9,492 nucleotides of DNA from Caryophanales bacterium UBA2450 (GCA_002342545.1 DDQE01000014.1:1-9492); one strand, 5' to 3'; shown: positions 1 through 4,477, numbered from the stretch's first letter. The notes: a model not told the origin generated them from the letters alone. A program made the numbers and translations.

Positions 1-15
1 CCCTATTTCTAGGGT

Positions 16-130
16 AATAAAAACATCTCAAATGAGACGTTTATATCAAACAGGGCGGTGAATCCTGAATCGCTGACTCCATTCACAAGGAATGCGCCGT
101 GGTCGAACACCGACTTTCCACCTTTGACAT
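16..130 (-). ncRNA. Structured small RNA, family copy 1, downstream of the small basic protein gene
   Basis: On the minus strand a TATAAT box (140-135) stands 5 nt before TGTCAA (129-124), which pairs with TTGATA (49-44, one G.U) to close the molecule. Inside come hairpin A (GTGG 121-118 with CCAC 102-99), hairpin B (CATTC with GAATG, about 95-81) and hairpin C (CAGG 67-64 with CCTG 54-51). CGGTG in loop A (112-108) is complementary to CACCG in loop C (60-56), giving a pseudoknot that covaries with copies 2 and 3. The 3' end is an intrinsic terminator hairpin (40-23) followed by a T-rich run. Blocks shared by all copies include TGTCAAAGGTGGAAA. I recognise no Rfam family. The strand is set by the -10 box and by the terminator polarity. 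The RNA starts about 30 nt after the stop codon of the upstream gene, so it could be made both alone and by read-through. Confidence 0.75.
23..40 (-). terminator. Intrinsic terminator of RNA copy 1
   Basis: On the minus strand ACGTCTC and GAGATGT form a 7-bp stem (one G.U) around an ATTT loop, followed by TTTTTATT. Copies 2 and 3 end in nearly the same hairpin. A further small inverted repeat, CCCTA/TAGGG at 1-14, lies just downstream at the window edge and is unassigned. Confidence 0.75.
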
Positions 131-134
131 TTGT

Positions 135-163
135 ATTATAGCACATTTGGAAGAATGTGTTAC
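135..163 (-). promoter_or_regulatory. Promoter of RNA copy 1 (extended -10)
   Basis: The minus strand reads TGCTATAAT (143-135), an extended -10 element ending 5 nt before TGTCAA, so transcription should begin at or next to the first paired base of the RNA. The -35 is weak: GTAACA at 163-158 with a 17-nt spacer matches the consensus at 4 of 6 bases and overlaps the stop codon of the upstream gene. Confidence 0.6.
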
Positions 164-537
164 TTTATTTTTGATGTAATAAATATTGTTAATATTTCCG
201 CTCTATGTGGATCGTTAGCATCTATTAGTACAGAAACCTTAATAGCGTTCTTCTTATCGTGCTTCCTTTTAAGATAATAGTTAAAAACATGTTTATGCCT
301 AGCATCTTTTTTAAACAACAAAGGTTTATTAATTCCTTTTGTAATCATCTCAATGTCAGATGTCTGCAATCCGTGATATTCTTTTGATGCATGCTCTACG
401 CCAGTCTCATTGCTTCGTGCTTTAACTTTAAAATACAAAAATAAACCATGAGCTTTATCATTAATCGGCATCTTAATCGATTCTAGTAGTTCGACAATAG
501 TTTTGTTAGGCTCAACGCCTTTTTTCTTCTTAGGCAT
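160..537 (-). CDS. Small basic protein, possible BECR-fold nuclease, paired with RNA copy 1
   Basis: This is a 125-aa basic protein starting MPKKKKG. An upstream in-frame ATG at 561 would add eight residues, but I prefer 537. The paralogue at 3796-4152 also starts with a Lys/Arg-rich M-x-K stretch, and only this choice gives the same -10 to start distance (33 against 34 nt). The body carries AR-x3-TGVEH (from about residue 40), YHGLQTSDIE, a KPLLFKKD stretch, YYLKRK, a hydrophobic strand IKVSVLI and a C-terminal ILTIFITSK. That order (EH/HGL, DIE, N/K-P-L, Y-x-K-R-K, K-V-V-V, I-T) resembles phage-type BECR (barnase/EndoU/colicin/RelE) nucleases. This assignment comes from pattern memory, not a search. 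The RNA gene begins about 30 nt after the stop. It might be an RNase toxin kept in check by the RNA, or an RNA-binding partner of it. Confidence 0.7.
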   Translation of the reverse strand: MPKKKKGVEPNKTIVELLESIKMPINDKAHGLFLYFKVKARSNETGVEHASKEYHGLQTSDIEMITKGINKPLLFKKDARHKHVFNYYLKRKHDKKNAIKVSVLIDANDPHRAEILTIFITSKIK

Positions 538-570
538 ATTAATAGCATAGCATTCCAACATATATATGTC

Positions 571-596
571 ATTATAAATTCAAAGAATTTAATCAA
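571..596 (-). promoter_or_regulatory. Promoter of the small basic protein gene
   Basis: The minus strand has TATAAT at 576-571 and a TTGATT at 596-591. The 26-bp block matches the one in front of the paralogue (4212-4187) at 21 of 26 positions, including TTGAAT-N-TATAAT. The spacer between the two hexamers is only 14 nt in both copies, so the -35 assignment is uncertain; TTGAAT immediately before the -10 may matter instead. The -10 ends 33 nt before the ATG at 537. Confidence 0.5.
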
Positions 597-631
597 TTAT
601 ATAATTAACACTATTATTGTCTTTTTGCGAC

Positions 632-660
632 AAAAAAGGACTGACACATTGTATCAATCC
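632..660 (-). terminator. Intrinsic terminator of the MerR-flavodoxin-hydrolase operon
   Basis: On the minus strand GGATTGA (660-654) pairs with TCAGTCC (644-638, one G.U) across a short loop and is followed by TTTTTT (637-632). It lies about 80 nt behind the hydrolase stop and closes that operon ahead of the small-protein promoter. The hairpin is nearly identical to the one behind the tRNA genes at 4214-4240. Confidence 0.8.
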
Positions 661-741
661 TATTTCTAACTATTGGCAGTGTTTCAGTGTTATGATACAA
701 ACGGAACAAGCTTGAAACCTTTGGAACACATAAATATTAGC

Positions 742-1707
742 TTAAATATTCTTTTTAATAAATCCTTCAATCTTGTCAAAAGGAATCTTATCGTGATTTG
801 ATCCACCATCATATAAGTCGCAGTGTGTAGCGTCTTTTACTAATAAAAATTCTTTATTATCACCTTTTAATAACTTAAACGCATCTTGACCAAAATATAA
901 AGAATGGGCTTTTTCACCATGAACAATTAAAACAGCATTTCTAATTTCGGAAGCATATGTAAATAATCTTGTGTTAAGCAAAGATGTTCCAGCAGTAACA
1001 TTCCATCCACCATTGCTATTTAAGCTACGAGAATGATAACCACGTGGTGTTTTATAGTAGTCGTAATATTGTTTTACAAACCATGGAGCATCGCTTGGAT
1101 CGTCCACTACTCCTCCGCCTAGTTTATAATTACCATTTTTAAAATCTAATGTTCTTTGATTATTTATAGCCACTCTTGCTTGATATCTACTTTCTTCGTT
1201 ATTAGCCTGGTCAAAATAGCCATTACCAGTCACTCTAGACATATCGTACATAGTAATAGCGACTGTCGCTTTAATTCTTGTATCAATGCATGCGGTTTGA
1301 ATAGCCATGCCACCCCAACCACAAATACCGATGATTGAGATTTTATCGTGGTCAACATTATCTAGATTAGATAAATAATCAACTGCGGCTTGGAAGTCTT
1401 CAACATTGATATCTGGTGAGTTCATATATCGTGGTTCCCCACCGCTTTCTCCAGTAAAAGATGGATCAAAGGCAATGGTTAAGAATCCTCTTTTAGCCAT
1501 CTCTTGAGCGTATAGTCCACTTGATTGTTCCTTAACCGCACCAAAAGGACCAGATACCGCAATTGCAGGAAATTTGTTTCCTGTTTTTGGCCAATACATA
1601 TCCGCGGCAAGTTCAATGCCAAAATGATTTTTAAAAGTTACTTTTTGATGATTAATTGTCTCATCTTTTTGGAATACTTTATCCCATTCATTGACTAGTT
1701 TAAGCAT
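742..1707 (-). CDS. Alpha/beta hydrolase, dienelactone-hydrolase/YcjY-like
   Basis: A 321-aa cytoplasmic protein of alpha/beta-hydrolase type with no signal peptide. Visible landmarks are an oxyanion-side strand and turn PAIAVSGPFGAVKEQ (about 47-61), GFLTIAFDPSFTGESGG (74-90), a nucleophile-elbow region IIGICGWGG (125-133) with Cys129 as probable nucleophile, IVHGEKAHS (261-269), and KDATHCDLYD (291-300) with His295 as probable catalytic base. The elbow departs from plain G-x-C-x-G, which I think is a recurrent variant in this subfamily. The length fits YcjY-like proteins. A strong GGGGAGG site precedes the ATG, and the stop of the upstream flavodoxin gene overlaps the start (TAATG), so the two are translationally coupled. 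The substrate is unknown; the MerR operon context suggests detoxification or metabolism of a reactive or xenobiotic ester or lactone, which is inference. Confidence 0.85.
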   Translation of the reverse strand: MLKLVNEWDKVFQKDETINHQKVTFKNHFGIELAADMYWPKTGNKFPAIAVSGPFGAVKEQSSGLYAQEMAKRGFLTIAFDPSFTGESGGEPRYMNSPDINVEDFQAAVDYLSNLDNVDHDKISIIGICGWGGMAIQTACIDTRIKATVAITMYDMSRVTGNGYFDQANNEESRYQARVAINNQRTLDFKNGNYKLGGGVVDDPSDAPWFVKQYYDYYKTPRGYHSRSLNSNGGWNVTAGTSLLNTRLFTYASEIRNAVLIVHGEKAHSLYFGQDAFKLLKGDNKEFLLVKDATHCDLYDGGSNHDKIPFDKIEGFIKKNI

Positions 1708-2243
1708 TAAATATTCCTCCCCATTTCATATGCTTGTTTTAATTTTTCATGATTTTTAATTTCGTTAGGGCCGTTTACTCCTCCGACAAAAAGTGTGTCT
1801 TTGAGTTCCACTCCTTCAAAACAATCAATCCAGCCTTGTAAGCCATTAATGGCTTTCTCAGGGACAAATTGTTCATCTTCTGCGGCAACAGTTAAGAAAT
1901 AAACTTCTTTGAATTTATAGTCTCTCGAATATAAAGAATTGCATCGATCAATTAAGGTTTTCATTTGACCAGACATTTCATAATAATAGATTGGTGACAC
2001 CCAAACAATTACTTCACTTTCACACATCTTATCCGCAATTTCAATCGCATCATCATTTATAATGCACTTATGAGTTTTTTGACACGCTAAACAGCCACGA
2101 CAGAAAGCAATGTTTTTATCTTTCAAAGATATAAATTTAACATCGTGTCCCGCTTCTTTTACCCCTTTTTCAAATTCATGGGCTAATCTTTCGGAATTAC
2201 TTCCATTTCTAATACTTGTTGAAATAATTAATACTTTCTTCAT
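1707..2243 (-). CDS. Flavodoxin-family NAD(P)H/FMN oxidoreductase with a compact Cys cluster
   Basis: A 178-aa protein with a flavodoxin-like fold of the NADPH-dependent FMN reductase / iron-sulfur flavoprotein group. The first strand KKVLIIST leads into an FMN-phosphate loop STSIRNGSNS (8-17). Cys48, Cys51, Cys54 and Cys60 form a C-x2-C-x2-C-x5-C cluster like that of iron-sulfur flavoproteins, suggesting a 4Fe-4S centre. SPIYYYEMSGQMKTLIDR (83-100) is the usual flavin-binding segment. The length is near the family norm. It is preceded by a strong GGAGG site 6 nt before the ATG and overlaps the hydrolase start by one base. It probably supplies reducing equivalents to a small molecule such as a quinone or other electrophile sensed by the MerR regulator; the substrate is not deducible. 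Confidence 0.88.
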   Translation of the reverse strand: MKKVLIISTSIRNGSNSERLAHEFEKGVKEAGHDVKFISLKDKNIAFCRGCLACQKTHKCIINDDAIEIADKMCESEVIVWVSPIYYYEMSGQMKTLIDRCNSLYSRDYKFKEVYFLTVAAEDEQFVPEKAINGLQGWIDCFEGVELKDTLFVGGVNGPNEIKNHEKLKQAYEMGRNI

Positions 2244-2253
2244 TGTTTCCTCC

Positions 2254-2709
2254 TTAATAAATTTTTAAAGTAACGTTGCTTTTATTTAATAAAGTATTTA
2301 GTTCGCTATCGCTTAAATTGATATGGCCAAGTTTTGTGTAACTCCATGTATTAGTGCCAAAGAAAACAACAATTTGATTGTTGGAATATAAGACTATATC
2401 ACCAGGTTTAGTGGTTATTTCTTTATCATCACTAACAATGCTTTTACCAATAGAACCAACTTGTTCAAAGCCACCGTAAAGGTGCATGTTGACAGTTAAT
2501 GGTTTCATTTCATTTAAAGCGGTTATAGAAGCATTATTGTTCCAAGAAACATCTAATACATTTTCATCTATTTCTAATTTCATTATTTCTTCCTCAGGTA
2601 TGTTATCTGTAATATCATCTTCAGAATGATTATCTTTATTATTATTTTTATTAATACAGCCACTTAAAAGTAATGTGGACATTAATAACGTCATTATTAA
2701 TCTTTTCAT
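2254..2709 (-). CDS. Cyclophilin-like domain lipoprotein
   Basis: A 151-aa lipoprotein. Residues 1-17 form a lipoprotein signal peptide ending in the lipobox LLSG-C18. A low-complexity Asn/Asp/Glu linker (about 19-42) is followed by a beta-rich domain (about 43-151) with MHLYGGFEQVGSIGKSI, TTKPGDIVLYSNNQIVVFFG and TWSYTKLGHI. These match my memory of the 'cyclophilin-like' domain family (Pfam Cyclophilin_like type 2), commonly found next to flavodoxin-type oxidoreductases. The mature protein should be anchored outside the membrane. Prolyl isomerase activity is not established for this family. The start overlaps the MerR stop as ATGA, so translation is coupled, and no strong ribosome site is visible. 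Its role in the operon is unknown. Confidence 0.85.
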   Translation of the reverse strand: MKRLIMTLLMSTLLLSGCINKNNNKDNHSEDDITDNIPEEEIMKLEIDENVLDVSWNNNASITALNEMKPLTVNMHLYGGFEQVGSIGKSIVSDDKEITTKPGDIVLYSNNQIVVFFGTNTWSYTKLGHINLSDSELNTLLNKSNVTLKIY

Positions 2710-3134
2710 TTTGGTAATTCATCCACTTCTAGTGTTGCGTGAGGATTTGGCCAATTTTTTACCACTTCTTCAGTTCCCGCTTCTAAAGCTTTTTCATAAT
2801 AAGCCTTCTTGAAATCTATTTGTTTTTTGTAATATTTAAGTTCTTTTAATTGTTTCTCAATATTTTTCTCTTGTTCCAAAATAAGTTCATATCTTGCTTT
2901 TAAGGTTTCATCTCCTTTTAAAGCAAGATCCACATATTCTTTAATTTTCTTAATAGGCATATTGAGATTCTTTAAACAGTTAAGCATCCTTAGCCAAGGA
3001 AAGTCTTTATCTTCAAACACTCTGATACCGTTCACTCTTTTAACCAAGGGAAATAGTCCTTCTTTATCGTAATATCTAATTGTATAGGATGAGACATTGA
3101 GCATCTTAGCAATTTCTGAAATGGAATAACTCAT
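2706..3134 (-). CDS. MerR-family transcriptional regulator (AdhR/NmlR-like), autoregulating its operon
   Basis: A 142-aa regulator. The N-terminal winged HTH (about 1-70) has SISEIAKMLNVSSYTIRYYDKEGLFP and VNGIRVFEDKDFPWLRML, typical of MerR. A long coiled-coil dimerisation helix follows (about 77-115), then a short tail. There is a single Cys (about residue 53, in LNCLKNL) and no metal-binding Cys cluster, so a metal sensor is unlikely; aldehyde/electrophile-sensing relatives of this size carry one such Cys. I place the start at ATG 3134, 6 nt behind GAGGTG; a GTG at 3143 lies inside that ribosome site. It is the first gene of a four-gene operon and sits directly behind a 19-bp-spaced promoter with a MerR operator, implying autoregulation. 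Confidence 0.9.
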   Translation of the reverse strand: MSYSISEIAKMLNVSSYTIRYYDKEGLFPLVKRVNGIRVFEDKDFPWLRMLNCLKNLNMPIKKIKEYVDLALKGDETLKARYELILEQEKNIEKQLKELKYYKKQIDFKKAYYEKALEAGTEEVVKNWPNPHATLEVDELPK

Positions 3135-3154
3135 ATTTTTCACCTCACGTTAAT

Positions 3155-3185
3155 ATTGTAAAAGTTAGAGTTAACTCTAGGTCAA
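3155..3185 (-). promoter_or_regulatory. MerR-type promoter with 19-bp spacer and operator
   Basis: On the minus strand a TTGACC -35 (3185-3180) and a TACAAT -10 (3160-3155) are separated by exactly 19 bp, the long spacer typical of MerR-activated promoters. The spacer contains a perfect palindrome TAGAGTTAACTCTA (3179-3166), the form known from AdhR-like regulators. Transcription should start about 12-15 nt before the MerR ATG, so the regulator controls itself and the three genes behind it. Confidence 0.9.
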
Positions 3186-3195
3186 GCACAAAAAC

Positions 3196-3219
3196 AAAAA
3201 AGCTGATATTTTGTATCAA
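3196..3219 (-). terminator. Possible terminator ahead of the MerR promoter
   Basis: The minus strand has TTGATACAAAATATCAG, a 5-6 bp hairpin, then GC and TTTTTT. It resembles the GGATTGATACAA-type terminators at 638-660 and 4220-4240 but has a weaker stem. It would act as a second stop behind RNA copy 2 and insulate the MerR promoter. Confidence 0.4.
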
Positions 3220-3236
3220 TTATACAAATAAGTGAA

Positions 3237-3264
3237 AATAAATAAAACATCTCTAAAGAGATGT
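3237..3264 (-). terminator. Intrinsic terminator of RNA copy 2
   Basis: ACATCTC and GAGATGT form a perfect 7-bp stem on a TTTA loop, followed on the minus strand by TTTTATTTATTTT. This is the tidiest of the three related RNA terminators. Confidence 0.8.
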
Positions 3265-3362
3265 AACTATTTGTCAATCAGGGCGCTGCATCCTGAATCA
3301 CTAGTCAATCCATTTCCGAAGAAATGCGTCGTGGTCGCACAGCGACTTTCCACCTTTGACAA
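3238..3362 (-). ncRNA. Structured small RNA, family copy 2, orphan (no protein partner)
   Basis: TGTCAA (3361-3356) pairs with TTGACA (3277-3272); adjacent bases extend this stem to about 7 bp. Hairpin A is GTGG...CCAC, and its loop segment CGCTG (3344-3340) is complementary to CAGCG (3288-3284) in the loop of hairpin C (TCAGG...CCTGA). Hairpin B is CATTTC-TTCG-GAAATG, a 6-bp stem with a UUCG tetraloop, one pair longer than in copies 1 and 3. A terminator (3264-3247) ends the RNA. A TATAAT box (3372-3367) ends 5 nt before the first paired base, with TTGATG as -35. No protein gene lies in front of it, so this copy is clearly an independent transcription unit. It does not look like a leader of the MerR operon, which has its own promoter after the terminator. 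Confidence 0.78.
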
Positions 3363-3366
3363 TGAT

Positions 3367-3394
3367 ATTATATCATTATATCAACACACATCAA
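3367..3394 (-). promoter_or_regulatory. Promoter of RNA copy 2
   Basis: TTGATG (3394-3389), a 16-bp spacer and TATAAT (3372-3367), ending 5 nt before TGTCAA. The same TATAAT-N5-TGTCAA geometry is present at all three RNA copies. Confidence 0.7.
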
Positions 3395-3414
3395 TCTATG
3401 ATTGAAAATTCATT

Positions 3415-3493
3415 TTGACAACAAGTGCAAATTATATGTGATATAAGTGTGAACCCAAGATGGCAATTGGAGCCATAATCGGTTCATTTTTTT
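3415..3493 (+). ncRNA. Possible short plus-strand RNA or orphan terminator hairpin
   Basis: On the plus strand TGAACC (3450-3455) pairs with GGTTCA (3481-3486), with an inner stem ATGGC (3460-3464) and GCCAT (3472-3476), followed by TTTTTTT (3487-3493). This is a clear intrinsic-terminator shape on the strand that carries no genes. A perfect -35 hexamer TTGACA (3415-3420) lies upstream, with a poor -10 around 3440-3445 (TGT-GATATA, spacer 19). If used, it would make an RNA of about 45 nt consisting almost wholly of the hairpin. It could also be only a terminator for stray plus-strand transcription. There is no coding potential. Confidence 0.4.
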
Positions 3494-3583
3494 ATAGCTA
3501 ATTTGCTTTTAGTAATATTATTTATATAATTGTCCAACTTTTTCTTAGGATATAAAGTAAATACTTTGTTGACAGTTTGCTAT

Positions 3584-3753
3584 AAAATAAAAACATCTCT
3601 AAAGAGACGTTATTATTTGTCAAGCAGGCCAGCCTAATTAAGGAAACTACTAAACGTTCCAGGTGTTAAGTGGATTCGGTTTCCCCCTGCATCGCTTTGT
3701 GCCATTCAAGAGAATGCGCCGTGGTCGTTACGCTGAATTTCCACCTTTGACAT
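3584..3753 (-). ncRNA. Structured small RNA, family copy 3, with an enlarged third arm
   Basis: TGTCAA (3752-3747) pairs with TTGACA (3623-3618). Hairpin A is GTGG...CCAC with TCAGC (3736-3732) in its loop. Hairpin B is CATTC-TCTT-GAATG. The third stem is GCAGG (3690-3686) with CCTGC (3628-3624), stacked directly on the closing stem. Just inside it GCTGG (3633-3629) can pair with TCAGC (one G.U), placing the pseudoknot at the same position as in copies 1 and 2 although the sequence differs. Unlike the other copies the third arm has an insertion of about 50 nt that folds by itself: GGAAAC (3684-3679) with GTTTCC (3647-3642), plus a possible inner TCCA/TGGA. A terminator (3610-3593) ends the RNA. 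A TATAAT box (3763-3758) ends 5 nt before it. It lies about 40 nt behind the stop of the paired protein gene. Confidence 0.75.
3585..3610 (-). terminator. Intrinsic terminator of RNA copy 3
   Basis: ACGTCTC and GAGATGT (one G.U) form a 7-bp stem on a TTTA loop, followed by TTTTTATTTTATA on the minus strand. Confidence 0.78.
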
Positions 3754-3757
3754 TTAA

Positions 3758-3785
3758 ATTATAAACAATTTATTCAATAAAGCAA
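3758..3785 (-). promoter_or_regulatory. Promoter of RNA copy 3
   Basis: TTGCTT (3785-3780), a 16-bp spacer and TATAAT (3763-3758), ending 5 nt before TGTCAA, between the stop of the small protein gene and the RNA. The RNA can therefore be transcribed apart from the protein gene. Confidence 0.65.
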
Positions 3786-3795
3786 ACAAGAAAAT

Positions 3796-4152
3796 TCAAG
3801 TGCATCTTTTAGATGAGCATACTGTGATTATCGTTTCTGTTTCATCTTTTTCGATTCTCACCACCACTTTAAGATAAGGGAATTTATTAATGCCTTTGCG
3901 CCTTCCAAAGTACAGCTTCCCTTTTCTTTTGTCGGTTTTAACAGAAAGTGGTTGTTTTAGTACATTAGGTAATATTTCAATATCTCTAACTTTTAATTCG
4001 TGAAGTTTGCCGGCGATATGTTCTGCACCAGATTCATATCTCGCATTATTGCGCAAAAATACTTTAATTCCATTATTGTTAACTAATGGCCAACAAAGTT
4101 TATTGATTGCATCAACTAGATTTTGATCAAATGGTCTTTTATGTTTTGACAT
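3796..4152 (-). CDS. Small basic protein, possible BECR-fold nuclease, paired with RNA copy 3
   Basis: A 118-aa, Lys/Arg-rich protein starting MSKHKRP and ending in a TGA stop. It is a divergent paralogue of the protein at 160-537. They share AR-x3-(S/T)G-x-EH (here ARYESGAEH, from residue 37), a Lys-x-H segment (KLHEL against EYHGL), DIE, a (Q/K)PL segment, an aromatic-K/R-rich segment (YFGRRK against YYLKRK), KVVVRI against KVSVLI, and a final IIT/LTI strand. These elements suggest a BECR-type (barnase/EndoU/colicin/RelE) nuclease fold, from memory rather than search. There is no signal peptide or membrane segment. It has its own promoter and the cognate RNA lies directly behind. Overall identity to its paralogue is low, so the two pairs may have diverged in specificity. 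Function is inferred only. Confidence 0.75.
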   Translation of the reverse strand: MSKHKRPFDQNLVDAINKLCWPLVNNNGIKVFLRNNARYESGAEHIAGKLHELKVRDIEILPNVLKQPLSVKTDKRKGKLYFGRRKGINKFPYLKVVVRIEKDETETIITVCSSKRCT

Positions 4153-4186
4153 GTTTATATCTTAACATAAGACATAGTCTTATTCT

Positions 4187-4212
4187 ATTATATATTCAAT
4201 TATTTTAAGCAA
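4187..4212 (-). promoter_or_regulatory. Promoter of the second small basic protein gene
   Basis: The minus strand has TATAAT (4192-4187) with TTGCTT (4212-4207) 14 bp upstream, matching the block before the paralogue at 21 of 26 positions. The -10 ends 34 nt before the ATG. The short spacer makes the -35 uncertain. The block abuts the T-run of the tRNA terminator. Confidence 0.5.
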
Positions 4213-4213
4213 G

Positions 4214-4240
4214 AAAAAAGGATTGACTTTGTATCAATCC
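4214..4240 (-). terminator. Intrinsic terminator of the tRNA transcript
   Basis: On the minus strand GGATTGA (4240-4234) and TCAATCC (4226-4220) form a perfect 7-bp stem followed by TTTTTTC. It lies 12 nt behind the CCA end of tRNA-Glu. Confidence 0.85.
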
Positions 4241-4252
4241 TATTTAACAAGT

Positions 4253-4329
4253 TGGTGACCTGTATGGGATTCGAACCCATGAATGCCACCGTGAAAGGGT
4301 GGTGAGTTAAGCCGCTTCTCCAACAGGCC
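4253..4329 (-). tRNA. tRNA-Glu (anticodon UUC)
   Basis: A complete cloverleaf. The acceptor is GGCCTGT/ACAGGTC (one G.U), the D arm GAG...CTC, the anticodon stem CCACC/GGTGG with loop CTTTCAC giving anticodon TTC, and the T arm ATGGG-TTCGAAT-CCCAT. CCA is encoded. It follows tRNA-Asn by 5 nt and is surely cotranscribed with it. Confidence 0.97.
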
Positions 4330-4334
4330 AAGTG

Positions 4335-4410
4335 TGGCGCCTACCGAGGGACTCGAACCCACGACCGATCGGTTAACAGCCGATAGCTCTACCGACTGAG
4401 CTAGGTAGGC
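4335..4410 (-). tRNA. tRNA-Asn (anticodon GUU)
   Basis: A complete cloverleaf. The acceptor is GCCTACC/GGTAGGC, the D arm contains AGCTCAGTCGGTAGAGCT, the anticodon stem is ATCGG/CCGAT with loop CTGTTAA giving anticodon GTT, and the T loop is TTCGAGT. The discriminator is G and CCA is encoded. First gene of the tRNA pair. Confidence 0.97.
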
Positions 4411-4441
4411 AACTCACTTACGTCTTAAAAACGCAAGATAG

Positions 4442-4471
4442 ATTATATATTATTGATTATAATAAAATCAA
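4442..4471 (-). promoter_or_regulatory. Promoter of the tRNA pair
   Basis: TTGATT (4471-4466), an 18-bp spacer and TATAAT (4447-4442) on the minus strand, about 30 nt before tRNA-Asn. It starts only a few bases after the acpP stop, and no terminator separates them, so read-through from acpP is also possible. Confidence 0.6.
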
Positions 4472-4477
4472 GGAGCT

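Noticed and set aside
16..130. RNA read on the plus strand
   Set aside because: The T-run after the hairpin and the TATAAT box at fixed spacing both fit only the minus strand in all three copies.
1156..1338. Plus-strand ORF of 60 aa
   Set aside because: It lies wholly inside the alpha/beta hydrolase gene on the other strand, has no ribosome site and no family features.
3238..3362. Riboswitch or attenuator leader of the MerR operon
   Set aside because: The MerR operon has its own complete promoter after the RNA terminator, and the related copy 3 is not followed by a gene at all.
16..3753. CRISPR array, or tracrRNA/omega-RNA for an RNA-guided nuclease
   Set aside because: Only three dispersed copies, each with its own promoter and terminator and no regular spacers; no Cas, TnpB or IscB gene is present in the window.
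3144..3795. A protein gene in the long intergenic region
   Set aside because: No frame of useful length with a ribosome site; the region is accounted for by the MerR promoter, two RNA genes, a plus-strand hairpin and AT-rich filler (about 3500-3583).
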